Of a stretch of DNA of 30,698 bases, positions 15,075 through 23,154 are shown in pieces; position 1 is the first letter of the stretch, and each line of letters starts with the position of its first letter. Origin of the DNA: Thermoprotei archaeon (lineage in GTDB: Archaea > Thermoproteota > Thermoprotei_A > Sulfolobales > Ignisphaeraceae); contig QMWY01000001.1 in assembly GCA_003661865.1 (NCBI GenBank), forward strand, positions 1 through 30,698, written 5' to 3'. Under the pieces are notes generated by a model that saw only the letters and a list, made by a program, of their open reading frames with translations, ran no database searches and had not been told where the DNA came from. The position numbers were made by a program, and so were the translations under genes.

Positions 15075-15347
15075 CTAAGGCAGTTGTGGATTTGGAGGTG
15101 GTGGGAATGCCTCTCCTATAGCGCTGGCTATGTAGCTAATGAACCAGAACACTGTAGAGCCTATAGCTAGCCAGAATGCTGCCCATACAGCATCCTCTAC
15201 AAACCCCTGTCCGATCCTTCTAACCTTAGAGAACGGTATGGGCGAGCCTTTAATAGACCAGCCAATTAGCCATGTAAGGAAGAAGACGAACCATGCGATC
15301 GCAACTACCTTAGCTATCAGGTCTCTTATAAACTCCACGAGCTCCAT
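15075..15347 (-). CDS. cedA1: CedA1-like pilin/membrane protein (two transmembrane helices)
   Basis: The 90-residue protein has two long hydrophobic helices (about 10-30 and 50-76) separated by a short basic loop (SKVRRIGQG) and ends in a proline-rich tail (PPPPNPQLP). This hairpin matches the VirB2-like CedA1 pilin reported for crenarchaeal DNA-import pili (known for Aeropyrum). It is the first gene of the operon: it begins with ATG 28-37 nt from a TATA element and is followed 11 nt later by the CedA-like gene. The function is inferred from topology and gene order. Confidence 0.6.
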   Translation of the reverse strand: MELVEFIRDLIAKVVAIAWFVFFLTWLIGWSIKGSPIPFSKVRRIGQGFVEDAVWAAFWLAIGSTVFWFISYIASAIGEAFPPPPNPQLP

Positions 15348-15374
15348 ACAGCCAACCCCTAATACCCCGAGACA

Positions 15375-15384
15375 TTATTTAAAA
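15375..15384. promoter_or_regulatory. Bidirectional TATA element between the cedA1-like gene and the hexapeptide transferase
   Basis: TTATTTAAAA reads as TTTTAAATAA on the other strand, a good TATA box both ways. It predicts starts near 15353 (minus, 6 nt before the cedA1-like ATG) and near 15407 (plus). The plus-strand prediction favours the ATG at 15418 over the one at 15397 for the downstream gene. Confidence 0.6.
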
Positions 15385-15417
15385 CGTGTGTTAGCCATGT
15401 ACATTGGTAGGCGGGCT

Positions 15418-16116
15418 ATGGTTAAAGGGGTAGTCATGCGTAACGCCTTGATTTTTGGGCGCAGCTTCATAGATGAGGGCGCGTTCATCGACAGCAATGT
15501 TGTTGTGGGATACCCGAGGCAACGTATCCTCCTAAAGCTGATTGGGGAGAGGCGTCAGGACTACGTAGAGCTCATAGATGAGCTTAGCGAGGGCGCTTCG
15601 ATAGGGTCTAGAACGGTTGTAAGGTTCGGAACGGTGATCTACGAAGGCGTGATGATAGGTAGGGGCGTGAGGATTGGACACAACGTGCTTATCCGTGAGG
15701 ACAGCATAGTTGAGGATAATACCGTTATAGGAAGCTATGCAGTTCTAGATGGTCCCGTACACGTAGGTACTGGAACGTCTATACAGACCGGGGTGTACAT
15801 ACCCGGAGGTGTAAGGATAGGTAGGAATGTTTTCATAGGTCCCCGAGCTGTGTTCACAAACGATGTCTATCCCCCTAGCAGACGGTTAGTAGAGACCGTA
15901 GTTGAGGATGGAGCTGTGATAGGCGCTAACGCAACCATAGTGGCTGGCGTGGTAATAGGGAAGAGGGCTGTAGTTGCAGCTGGTGCAGTAGTTGTTAGGA
16001 GTGTACCTCCGGAAACCGTTGTAGCAGGAGTGCCGGCACGGCCCATATCTACGCGTGAAGAGTACGAGGAGAAGAAGAAGCGTTATGAAGAGTCTAGCGG
16101 TTTTCCATTAAGATAA
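15418..16116 (+). CDS. Left-handed beta-helix (hexapeptide-repeat) acyltransferase
   Basis: 232 residues from this start, made largely of isoleucine/valine-G-x4 hexapeptide turns (for example VIGRGVRIGHNVLIREDSI and VIGSYAVLDG), then FIGPRAVFTNDVYPPSR and the C-terminal VVRSVPPETVVAGVPARPI. These last two are typical of acetyl-CoA-dependent sugar or antibiotic acetyltransferases that form trimers. It probably acetylates an amino sugar used in glycan or N-glycan synthesis; the substrate cannot be read from the sequence. I chose the ATG at 15418 from the TATA position; the ATG at 15397 (MYIGRRA) is the alternative. The open frame extends further upstream, but only as a shadow of the cedA1-like gene. 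Confidence 0.87.
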   Translation: MVKGVVMRNALIFGRSFIDEGAFIDSNVVVGYPRQRILLKLIGERRQDYVELIDELSEGASIGSRTVVRFGTVIYEGVMIGRGVRIGHNVLIREDSIVEDNTVIGSYAVLDGPVHVGTGTSIQTGVYIPGGVRIGRNVFIGPRAVFTNDVYPPSRRLVETVVEDGAVIGANATIVAGVVIGKRAVVAAGAVVVRSVPPETVVAGVPARPISTREEYEEKKKRYEESSGFPLR

Positions 16117-16124
16117 CCCTTCCC

Positions 16125-19016
16125 TTAATGCCAATACCTTCTCGTCCTTATGTAGTTGCGCTCAGCCTCGTAGATAAGCCTGAAGAGATCGTCGTATCCT
16201 TGAGCAATGCTTAGGATCCTCTTGGCGGTCTCAGGTCCAACACCCCTCGCCTCGAGGGCTACAACAGCACGTTTACCATAGCTAAGAATAAGATCTGCTT
16301 CCTTACGTAGCTCACGCATTCTTCTCTTCTCATCATCGCTAAGGTCTGTGGGCTCAATACTACCCTTTCGTCTAAGTAATGATAGCATCTTCTTAACCAG
16401 CCTCACATCGTCATCTCTTCTCACAAGTGCTAAGAATCGCGACCCACAGTGACTACATGTAGGCCATTCTGGCAGCTCGCGGAGAACGTACTCATGTACG
16501 GTGCCGCACATCAGGCAGACCAACTTAACCCTCTTACTCAGTATCCTTCTCTTTACGAGCTCTAGAATTGTCTTCATGGGCAATGAGCTCTGTACGAAGC
16601 GCTCACTCAGCCCGGAGATCGCTAACAGCTCTTGGGCGAGGGGGGAGGACTGAGGAACAACTCTTACCTCTATGCGTAACGTGCCCTTTGTGCGTGAGAT
16701 CCTGCGTAGGTACTCCTTGAGTCCTAGTATGTCGAGCTTATCGCGCATCGCCTCTCTTATAGCCTCTTCCTCAACTATGGTGCCTTTAAGGACCTTGTAG
16801 ACGCGTCGAAGCTCTCTTAGGCTAGTATCCTTCGATACTATACCCATTCTCTTCGCAACTGCAAGCACCCTCCATTTAAACATGGGCGTTTTCTTGACGG
16901 CGCGGACGGCTCTTAAGTATAGCTCTTCATCGCTTAGCGTAGCAATCTTCTCGATCAGCGCCGATAGCGCCTCTGGATGAAGCACGCGGTCAACCTCTAC
17001 CACCACAGCTATAGGGAAGCTTTTGAAGGCAACTGCAACGCCGAACTCCTCCTGGATCATATCGGCTAGTAGCTGTGCAAACGCTTCTGAGCCTCTCGAC
17101 CCCAAGCACGTGTAGATAACGGCAATGGTTCTACTACCACGTCTCCATATCTCGGCCACCACCTTCCTATCGTCAGGAACGCCGTACCCCTTCCTGACTA
17201 TAGACATGACTCCCTCGATAATCCACTTCCGTAACCTATCCGATACGGGATACATCGAGAGTATCTTCTCTGCCTCTTTCTCGCTAGGCGCACCAGCCAG
17301 GCGTCTAAATACTGAGCAGACCTCGCGCGCCACCTTAAGGCTTACAGGGATCATTTCGCCTACCCACTTGGGCAGGCGCGCATTCTCAATCCTTGTTATG
17401 GGCTCTACATAGACAACCCCCTGCTCCTCATCAACTCCAACAACATTCCAGAGCCTACCGCTCAAGACGACCGTGTCGCCATCAGCAATGGTCGCTACGA
17501 ACTCCTCATCTAGGTTAGCCACCTTATCGCCGCTCACCGCTGAGCGAGCTATGAATTGCCTTCCCTCAACGATCATCGTAGTGGTGTAGTAGTATATTCT
17601 CCCACGTACGGTAGGCGTGATCTCATCACCGCTACGCCTCACCAGACCTATAGAGTTAGCGAAATCTATAACCTTCTCAAGCTCCTCCATGGTTAAGTAT
17701 GCGAAGGGCGCTGACCTTCTAAGCAGAGCATAGATCTCCTCAATGCCTACACGACCTCTTTCAAGAGCTATGCCTACAACTTGGTGTACTAGGACATCTA
17801 AGGGGTTAGTAACCACGGGCTCCTTCTCTAGCTGTAGAGCCAGCGTTCTCCTGGCGATCACCATGGACTCCACAGCTTCTACAAGGCTCCGAGGAGCGAT
17901 CACGACCCCTCTAGAAGACTCGCCCTCACGATGCCCTGATCTACCAACACGCTGTATCAGCCTTAGTGCTTGACGTGGAGAGTTGAACTGCACTACTACA
18001 TCCACACCACCAATATCTATGCCAAGTTCAAGACTCGACGTAGCTACTAACACCCTTAGCTCGCCCCGCTTGAACTCCTCCTCGATACGCTCACGAACAC
18101 TCCGCGATAGAGAGCCATGGTGAACGCCTATGGGAACCCCTAAGGCCTGGCTCAGCTTAACGCCTAGGTACTCAGCGGTATCGCGCGTATTAACGAATAC
18201 CAGCACCTGCCTAGCGCTCTTCAGCACTTCTCTCAACACATCTATAAGGATGTCTAGACCCATCGCGATGTCGCCCTCGCTTAGACCCTCAACGTAGCCC
18301 CCTCCCTCGCCCCCACCATCAACGTGCAGAGTGATCCTCTTCTGCTGAGTAACGTCTACTACCTCGTATGGGCGCATAGGACCAAAGATGAACTCAGCAA
18401 GTTCACGGGGGTCGCTGTAGGCGGCGGAGAGAGCGACCCTCTGAAAACCGCGTCTGGTATAAATGCGTAGCCTCTCGAGCGCTACTACGAGCTCAGCACC
18501 ACGCTTGCTCGTAGGCACCTCCTGCGCCTCATCCACAATAACGTATCTGAGCTCGCTCAACGCCTTTCGATAGGACTCGCTTACCAAAATGTACTGGAGG
18601 CTCTCGGGCGTTGTGATGATTATGTGAGGAGGCTTGACCTTATACCTCCTCCTCTGATGTTGGGGTGTATCACCGTGTATAACACCTATCCTAAGGCCTA
18701 GGAACCCGCATAGCCTCTCCATCCTTTTTAATAGATCGCGATTAAGGGCCCTGAGAGGGGTTACGTAAATCACGTAGGTTCTTCCATCAACAACACCCTG
18801 CTCAAGAACCCTTGAGAGTATCGGTAGCATAGCAGCTTCAGTTTTGCCGCTGCCAGTAGGTGCCATGATTAACACATGCCTTCTAGTTTTAAGAATGCGT
18901 GGTATTGCTAAGCGCTGAACAAGAGTAGGCCTTTCATAGCCAAACTTAAGCAGGGCCTCTAGGACCTGCGGATGGAGCTGGAGCTCACGCCAGCACTCTT
19001 CGAGCTTTGCATGCAT
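16125..19016 (-). CDS. lhr: Lhr-family (large helicase-related) superfamily 2 helicase
   Basis: 963 residues from this ATG. Helicase motifs in order: Q-like PTLVQ (30-34), Walker A APTGSGKT (52-59), TPLRALN, TTPESLQ, Walker B VDEAQ, LSAAYSDP, VFVNTRDTAEYLG, and ATSSLELGIDIGGVDVV through QRVGRSGHR. The Lhr core and long C-terminal part follow, with a four-cysteine zinc module (CLMCG...CSHCG) near the end. Lhr proteins unwind DNA or RNA:DNA and act in repair or RNA metabolism. Motif II is DEAQ and motif III is SAA, both unlike the usual DExH and SAT. The frame stays open to a TTG at 19091, but the TATA-like TTATTAAGG near 19059 lies inside that extension, so I prefer the ATG at 19016. Confidence 0.88.
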   Translation of the reverse strand: MHAKLEECWRELQLHPQVLEALLKFGYERPTLVQRLAIPRILKTRRHVLIMAPTGSGKTEAAMLPILSRVLEQGVVDGRTYVIYVTPLRALNRDLLKRMERLCGFLGLRIGVIHGDTPQHQRRRYKVKPPHIIITTPESLQYILVSESYRKALSELRYVIVDEAQEVPTSKRGAELVVALERLRIYTRRGFQRVALSAAYSDPRELAEFIFGPMRPYEVVDVTQQKRITLHVDGGGEGGGYVEGLSEGDIAMGLDILIDVLREVLKSARQVLVFVNTRDTAEYLGVKLSQALGVPIGVHHGSLSRSVRERIEEEFKRGELRVLVATSSLELGIDIGGVDVVVQFNSPRQALRLIQRVGRSGHREGESSRGVVIAPRSLVEAVESMVIARRTLALQLEKEPVVTNPLDVLVHQVVGIALERGRVGIEEIYALLRRSAPFAYLTMEELEKVIDFANSIGLVRRSGDEITPTVRGRIYYYTTTMIVEGRQFIARSAVSGDKVANLDEEFVATIADGDTVVLSGRLWNVVGVDEEQGVVYVEPITRIENARLPKWVGEMIPVSLKVAREVCSVFRRLAGAPSEKEAEKILSMYPVSDRLRKWIIEGVMSIVRKGYGVPDDRKVVAEIWRRGSRTIAVIYTCLGSRGSEAFAQLLADMIQEEFGVAVAFKSFPIAVVVEVDRVLHPEALSALIEKIATLSDEELYLRAVRAVKKTPMFKWRVLAVAKRMGIVSKDTSLRELRRVYKVLKGTIVEEEAIREAMRDKLDILGLKEYLRRISRTKGTLRIEVRVVPQSSPLAQELLAISGLSERFVQSSLPMKTILELVKRRILSKRVKLVCLMCGTVHEYVLRELPEWPTCSHCGSRFLALVRRDDDVRLVKKMLSLLRRKGSIEPTDLSDDEKRRMRELRKEADLILSYGKRAVVALEARGVGPETAKRILSIAQGYDDLFRLIYEAERNYIRTRRYWH

Positions 19017-19103
19017 TAACCCATGTACCCTAGCTACTCCTGAATACCTAGATACCTTAATAACTAAACATTGGCTTAGAGCCCAATACAAGGGTATTCA
19101 CCT

Positions 19104-19736
19104 ATGCATGAGGGGCTGGTAGCAGCGCTGTACACAACAATTCTCCTGCTATTAGCGATCCTCATATCGCGTAGTGTTTATCCGTATGCGTTCTTCTCTA
19201 CAACCTCACTTATCCTCCTCATGCTATCACTACTGTCAGCAATGGCTCTAGCTCGCACAGCAGGACCCTTGACAGCATCAGCGGTACTGTTATCAGTATC
19301 TACGTACGCTCAGAATCACCACCTACTAATGTTAATCCCGTTCCTACTCTTGGTCCAGGCAGTATGGGAGGGACGCAATGCCTTTACTAGAGATGCTCTG
19401 CTTGCAAGTATACGCACGCTTCCTCGCAATGCTAAGGATTCTATAGAAGAGTACTGTAATAATCCCTTAGGCCTTGTTCAGTCTATGGGCTATGCGCTTC
19501 TGAGTGGCGGAGCATGGCTCCTCGCATATGTGCAGCTCGCCATAGTTCCATCTATCAACCTGTATGCAGCTGGCTACGTGCTGAATACTATAGTAGCACT
19601 TTTAACAGTACCGAGGGGGGTTGCAAGGATTATTGGTTACATTCTGATAGGGGGTTCAATCCCTTATACGGTGCCGCTCGCGCTCCTAGCATTACCGCAT
19701 ACCAAGCACAATATAGATAACCCCCGGGAAGAATAA
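19104..19736 (+). CDS. Hypothetical polytopic membrane protein, 210 aa
   Basis: I do not recognise this protein. It has four hydrophobic stretches in the first half (about 5-27, 28-50, 52-68, 75-88), a charged cytoplasmic-looking loop (GRNAFTRDALLASIRTLPRNAKDSIEEY) and three more hydrophobic stretches (about 129-150, 153-171, 177-197). It ends with the polar tail KHNIDNPREE. ATG start. It is divergent from the helicase and shares its AT-rich promoter region (19055-19070). It is followed after 66 nt by rpo13, so co-transcription is possible but not required. Confidence 0.75.
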   Translation: MHEGLVAALYTTILLLLAILISRSVYPYAFFSTTSLILLMLSLLSAMALARTAGPLTASAVLLSVSTYAQNHHLLMLIPFLLLVQAVWEGRNAFTRDALLASIRTLPRNAKDSIEEYCNNPLGLVQSMGYALLSGGAWLLAYVQLAIVPSINLYAAGYVLNTIVALLTVPRGVARIIGYILIGGSIPYTVPLALLALPHTKHNIDNPREE

Positions 19737-19802
19737 ACAAAAATAATTCTAGTCACTATCTAGCGAATCGGTTGTGAGATCACTAAGGGAGGTGCCCTAA
19801 GC

Positions 19803-20084
19803 GTGGGTGAGGAGAAGGAGATCATCACCGCCGAAGAGCAAGAGGAAAGCGGTGTTGCTGAAGAGAGTAGCGCAGCAGAGGAATACTTCGCTGAGGAGCC
19901 TATAGAGCTCGGTGAGATGAGCCCCAGCGAGATCGACTTGATGCTTAAGAAGTCAGAGATCTGGGACAAGCTCGTACGCGGGGAGATAAGCGTTGATAAA
20001 GCGAGAGAGCTGTTTAACGAGATCTCGCCTCCAGCGACGGAGGTTAGGAGGCGCAGGAGGAGGCGCAGATCTAGGAGAAGGTAA
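19803..20084 (+). CDS. rpo13: RNA polymerase subunit Rpo13
   Basis: Rpo13 is a small crenarchaeal-specific RNA polymerase subunit that sits near the downstream DNA. This 93-residue protein has the expected three parts: an acidic, disordered N-terminus (1-38), a short helical core MSPSEIDLMLKKSEIWDKLV (39-58) continuing through EISVDKARELFNE, and an arginine-only tail (82-93). The core lines up closely with my memory of the Sulfolobus Rpo13 segment (IELLMKNTEIWDNLLNGKIT), including the invariant-looking EIWD. The GTG at 19803 has a strong GGGAGGTG 9 nt upstream. Confidence 0.88.
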   Translation: MGEEKEIITAEEQEESGVAEESSAAEEYFAEEPIELGEMSPSEIDLMLKKSEIWDKLVRGEISVDKARELFNEISPPATEVRRRRRRRRSRRR

Positions 20085-20111
20085 CAAAGTTTTATTGCTG
20101 ATCATGTAACG

Positions 20112-20483
20112 TCATTCTTCAACGACCAAATCTAACCCCATATCTCTAATTGTTTCCTCAACCACCCTATCCTCTACCGATCTATCGAAAACTATCGTAA
20201 CGAGCTTCTCGCCATTCTTAATAAGCTTCACCTTATCCACGATCACATTACCCTTTATCATATCGGACACGCTCTTCTTAGGGTACAGGAACTCCTTGAA
20301 CTTCTTCCTCATGAACTCATAGAAGGTGTCGAAATTCCTTATTATCCTTAAAGCGTCCTCAACATCCTCTCCTCCACGACCGAGTCTTTCACGAAGCTTC
20401 TCTATCAGCTCTATAGCGTTCTCAGGAGGAAGCGTTACAGTAACGTACCCCCCTATAACCTTGCGGAGGCGTGCCTTCGCCAC
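20112..20483 (-). CDS. Hypothetical basic protein, 123 aa
   Basis: I do not recognise this protein. It is soluble and lysine/arginine-rich, with an N-terminal strand (RKVIGGYVTVTLPPEN), a long helical middle (IELIEKLRERL...FYEFMRKKFKEFLYPKK) and a C-terminal strand-helix part (KLVTIVFDRSVEDRVVEETIRDMG). The GTG start has GGTGGTGAT just upstream and a TATA element about 35 nt away. It is convergent with rpo13 (27-nt gap) and divergent from the first PCNA gene, which hints at a nucleic-acid role but proves nothing. Confidence 0.75.
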   Translation of the reverse strand: MAKARLRKVIGGYVTVTLPPENAIELIEKLRERLGRGGEDVEDALRIIRNFDTFYEFMRKKFKEFLYPKKSVSDMIKGNVIVDKVKLIKNGEKLVTIVFDRSVEDRVVEETIRDMGLDLVVEE

Positions 20484-20512
20484 ACATCACCACCAGAATA
20501 ATGCCTCTCAAT

Positions 20513-20536
20513 GTTTATAATACCTCAACCTTAAAA
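20513..20536. promoter_or_regulatory. Divergent promoter region between the 123-aa gene and the first pcna
   Basis: TTTATAATA (around 20514-20522) reads ATTATAAAC on the minus strand and suits the 20483 start. CCTTAAAAAC (20528-20536) is a second TATA-like element closer to the PCNA start. Both directions predict leaders of under 20 nt. Confidence 0.45.
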
Positions 20537-20559
20537 ACTCTTAACGAAGGTGTAGAGGT

Positions 20560-21318
20560 GTGAGTATAAGAGCTGTTTATCCCATAGGCGCTAACATGAA
20601 AAAGATCGCGCAGGCCAGCTCAGCGGTACTCGACGAGATCCCGCTGATATTTACACCCGACTCTCTCGTTATAGAAGGGCTCAGCCCCGATAAGTCCGTG
20701 ATGATACTAGCAGAGCTCCCAGCAACGACTTTCGAAGTGTACAACGTTTCTGAGGAGGTGAGCATAGTCGCTGATAAGGACGAGTTCACCCGCGCCTTTA
20801 AGCGCGCGACGAAGAAAGACAAGGTGATTTTCGAATATGGGGGTGGACGCGAGCTGAGGATCAGGATAGTGGATGTGAGGAGTAGTATAGAGCGGGAGTA
20901 CACGGTCGAGCTTCGTGAGACCGTCTATGAAAGGATAGGTGAGTTAGGGGTAGAGCTAGAGGTTACAGCTAGGCTTCCTTCAGACGAGCTAGCGAGCATA
21001 ATAAAGGATGCTACGTTAGTAGGCGATGAGGTACTCTTCCAGTACACCTCCGATTCCTCATCCATAAAGATCTCGTCGTTCGGTGAGCTAACCGAGTACA
21101 GGACAGAGCTTAAGCAGTTCAAGCCTCTTACCTATCTCGAATCGCTTGCCAGCTCAGTTAGCGTTAAGTACGGTATAGATCACCTCAAGATCCTGGCAAA
21201 GGTCCTCGACCTAGCGGATGAGGTTACGATCTCATTCGGTCCCGAGAAACCCCTGAAAGCCGTTCTGGACATAGGAGGAGGTGGAAGGGTCGTTCTCTGG
21301 ATAGCTCCTAGGGCCTAG
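20560..21318 (+). CDS. pcn: PCNA sliding clamp (first paralogue)
   Basis: This clamp encircles DNA and tethers polymerase, ligase and flap nuclease. The 252 residues show the two-domain PCNA layout: IPLIFTPDSLVIEGLSPDKSVMILAELP, then KKDKVIFEYGGGRELRIRIVD, the interdomain region, and the C-terminal VTISFGPEKPLKAVLDIGGGGRVVLWIAPRA. GTG start with GAGGTG overlapping it. A second, clearly different PCNA gene lies 1.9 kb downstream, so this subunit may join a heterotrimer, as in Sulfolobus. The 3' end overlaps the convergent DUF72 gene by 4 nt. Confidence 0.95.
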   Translation: MSIRAVYPIGANMKKIAQASSAVLDEIPLIFTPDSLVIEGLSPDKSVMILAELPATTFEVYNVSEEVSIVADKDEFTRAFKRATKKDKVIFEYGGGRELRIRIVDVRSSIEREYTVELRETVYERIGELGVELEVTARLPSDELASIIKDATLVGDEVLFQYTSDSSSIKISSFGELTEYRTELKQFKPLTYLESLASSVSVKYGIDHLKILAKVLDLADEVTISFGPEKPLKAVLDIGGGGRVVLWIAPRA

Positions 21319-22109
21319 ACAACTTCGCAGCCAATCTCATTACAAACCTTTGAGATGACCTCTTTGAACCTCAGCGCATCGTCAAACATGTATATGTTAT
21401 TGAAGAACACGTACACCTTGCCTATGCCAGCATCTATAAGCCTCCTAACTTTAGAGGCAAGGGTTTCTAGGTCGCTATCCGTGTACTTGTAGCGGTAGTT
21501 AACCTCGCCCTTCCCTCCAAGACCGTGAAGCCGTATGTACGCTATGTCCTGACCATCAAACATTACGGGTTCTCTTCTAAGGATGTCAACAACGTGGATG
21601 ACCCTGCACCGCTCTGCTATATCCTTAATAGCCTTAGGATTCTCATGCCATGTACCCCGAGGCTCCCAACCAATAGGTGCTGGGGAGTCACTAACGATCT
21701 CGCAGAAGAACCTCAGCGCATTCTCGTAATGCTCTTGAGAGTAGCCAAAGCTCGGCGGGGTTTGAAACACTATGAACTCGGCCCTTAATGCTTTAGCAAC
21801 CTCCCTAACCTCTCTCCACAACCCCCTGTTCTCATCAGTTGGTCTAAGCATACCTATCCCGTTCAGCACCTTTTTCGAAAACTGACGCTTCATACGCCTC
21901 CAAGTGGGACTTCGAGGAGAGTGTGTTAATGCCTGCCATGCCTTGATAGTTACTATCGCACCATCGGGTAGAGAGCTGCGTAGCCTTACAGCCTCTTCAA
22001 CGCTAGGGTTGTTGTAGAAGGTATTCTGAAGCTCAACAGCTCTCAGCCTTGAGAAGTACCTACTTCTAGAAACCGGGAAGCCGCAGCAGCCAACCACAAC
22101 TAAAGGCAC
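21315..22109 (-). CDS. DUF72 family protein
   Basis: DUF72 proteins form a TIM-barrel of unknown function. The 264-residue sequence has the family hallmarks GCCGFP (8-13), RLRAVELQNTFYNNPS, IVTIKAWQALTHSPRS, FQTPPSF, IGWEPRGTW and VYVFFNNIY. The GTG at 22109 begins 3 nt after the stop of the MBL-like gene, so it is the last gene of a three-gene operon with that protein and an AbrB-like regulator. Its stop overlaps that of PCNA. Confidence 0.9.
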   Translation of the reverse strand: MPLVVVGCCGFPVSRSRYFSRLRAVELQNTFYNNPSVEEAVRLRSSLPDGAIVTIKAWQALTHSPRSPTWRRMKRQFSKKVLNGIGMLRPTDENRGLWREVREVAKALRAEFIVFQTPPSFGYSQEHYENALRFFCEIVSDSPAPIGWEPRGTWHENPKAIKDIAERCRVIHVVDILRREPVMFDGQDIAYIRLHGLGGKGEVNYRYKYTDSDLETLASKVRRLIDAGIGKVYVFFNNIYMFDDALRFKEVISKVCNEIGCEVV

Positions 22110-22112
22110 CGG

Positions 22113-22664
22113 CTACCCCCCTTTAGTACCTAGGCGGAGCTCCGAAGCTTTAAGGTGTAGGCAGCCGGGTTCGGCTGCTGAACATAGAAGGAGTCTGCCC
22201 ACACCCCTACTCAGAACCTCCTTAACTAAATCCCGTGGTATAGTGCTAGACGCCGCGCCGCCAACACTAAGGATGGCCACACCCCAGCCTTCTCCAAACG
22301 CAGCTACGGCCGTATCCACAGCATTGAAGAACACGCTTACACCGCTGCATTCATCAAGCTGATACTGCTCACGAACCTCTATAGATATGGGGCAGGGATC
22401 CAGCCCCTTACCCCCCTCCCTAAAAGCACGTGCATTCACTACCGAGGCAACTGTTAAGAGGTTAGGGTTAAGTTCCCTGAGAATTCTGCAGGAGCCTGCA
22501 GCCTCCCCTGACGGCACTGTTAGTATGGCATAGCTAACCTCACTAATGCCTACACCTAGCTCTAGCAAGTTCCTCATGAGGATCTCGACTTCATCAGCAC
22601 GGCCAGTGTTCACTAGGATGTTCGAGCATGGAGTCCTTAAGAGGTATACAGGTGCTTCACCCAT
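22113..22664 (-). CDS. Metallo-beta-lactamase-fold protein lacking metal ligands
   Basis: The N-terminal pattern is that of an MBL protein: VYLLRTPCSNILVNTG (6-21), EVEILMRNLLELGVGISEVSYAILT, then the position of the THxHxDHxG motif, then a helix and strand. That motif reads TVPSGEAAG (49-57), so every histidine and the aspartate are replaced. No later HTPGH, GD or PGH motif is visible. The fold is inferred from the spacing only; catalysis by metal looks impossible. I chose the ATG at 22664 (183 residues, 8-nt overlap with the upstream gene); the frame extends to an ATG at 22718 with a 62-nt overlap. It lies between an AbrB-like gene and a DUF72 gene. Confidence 0.75.
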   Translation of the reverse strand: MGEAPVYLLRTPCSNILVNTGRADEVEILMRNLLELGVGISEVSYAILTVPSGEAAGSCRILRELNPNLLTVASVVNARAFREGGKGLDPCPISIEVREQYQLDECSGVSVFFNAVDTAVAAFGEGWGVAILSVGGAASSTIPRDLVKEVLSRGVGRLLLCSAAEPGCLHLKASELRLGTKGG

Positions 22665-23094
22665 CGATAGGGGTCTTCCCAGCACTTGGTAGAGCCCGAA
22701 CCCCATATAGAGATGCAAGCGTATCGACCCTTACCCCTAATACCTGGCCCCCTACGCTCTTCACAGCATCGACAACTCTATCAGCACTACCCCCCTTAAT
22801 AGTGACTCTGCACCTAATAGCATCCCTTCTCACCGCTGAGCATCGCAGGCTCAATAGGATGTGCGCTTCTATAGCCACCGTGATACGAGACAGCGCTTCT
22901 ACTGAGTCTAGCTGGAATTCTACCACCTCGATACTCTCAAAGACCTCGCCCACTGCCACCACGATAAGCCCTGCATCAGGATCCGCGATCAGCCTGACCA
23001 CATCACCCTCATTAATACCCATTGCGATCCTTATGTGGGCAGGTATCGTGATCCGCCCCTTGGAGTCTATGCGTGCGACATCTTCCAGAAGCAT
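22657..23094 (-). CDS. AbrB/SpoVT-like DNA-binding protein with extra C-terminal domain
   Basis: The first 48 residues are a swapped-hairpin AbrB domain: ARIDSKGRITIPAHIRIAMG with INEGDVVRLIADPDAGLIVV. The remaining 100 residues include VEALSRITVAIEAHILLSLRCSAV and IRCRVTIKGGSADRVVDAVKSVGG, a helix-plus-strand part I cannot name. It probably represses or organises its own operon, though no operator was identified. The ATG at 23094 has GGTGGGTGA 5 nt upstream and is preferred over the GTG at 23109. Divergent from the second PCNA across a shared AT-rich promoter. Confidence 0.83.
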   Translation of the reverse strand: MLLEDVARIDSKGRITIPAHIRIAMGINEGDVVRLIADPDAGLIVVAVGEVFESIEVVEFQLDSVEALSRITVAIEAHILLSLRCSAVRRDAIRCRVTIKGGSADRVVDAVKSVGGQVLGVRVDTLASLYGVRALPSAGKTPIDG

Positions 23095-23154
23095 GGCTTC
23101 ACCCACCACAACACCTCTATATGGCTCATTGCTTAAACGCTGCGCACCTCACTA

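Noticed and set aside
15139..15417. N-terminal extension of the hexapeptide transferase back to 15139
   Set aside because: That part is antisense to the cedA1-like gene, contains no hexapeptide pattern and lies upstream of the TATA element.
19017..19091. Start of the helicase at the TTG at 19091
   Set aside because: The extra 25 residues cover the predicted promoter; the ATG at 19016 fits the Lhr N-terminus.
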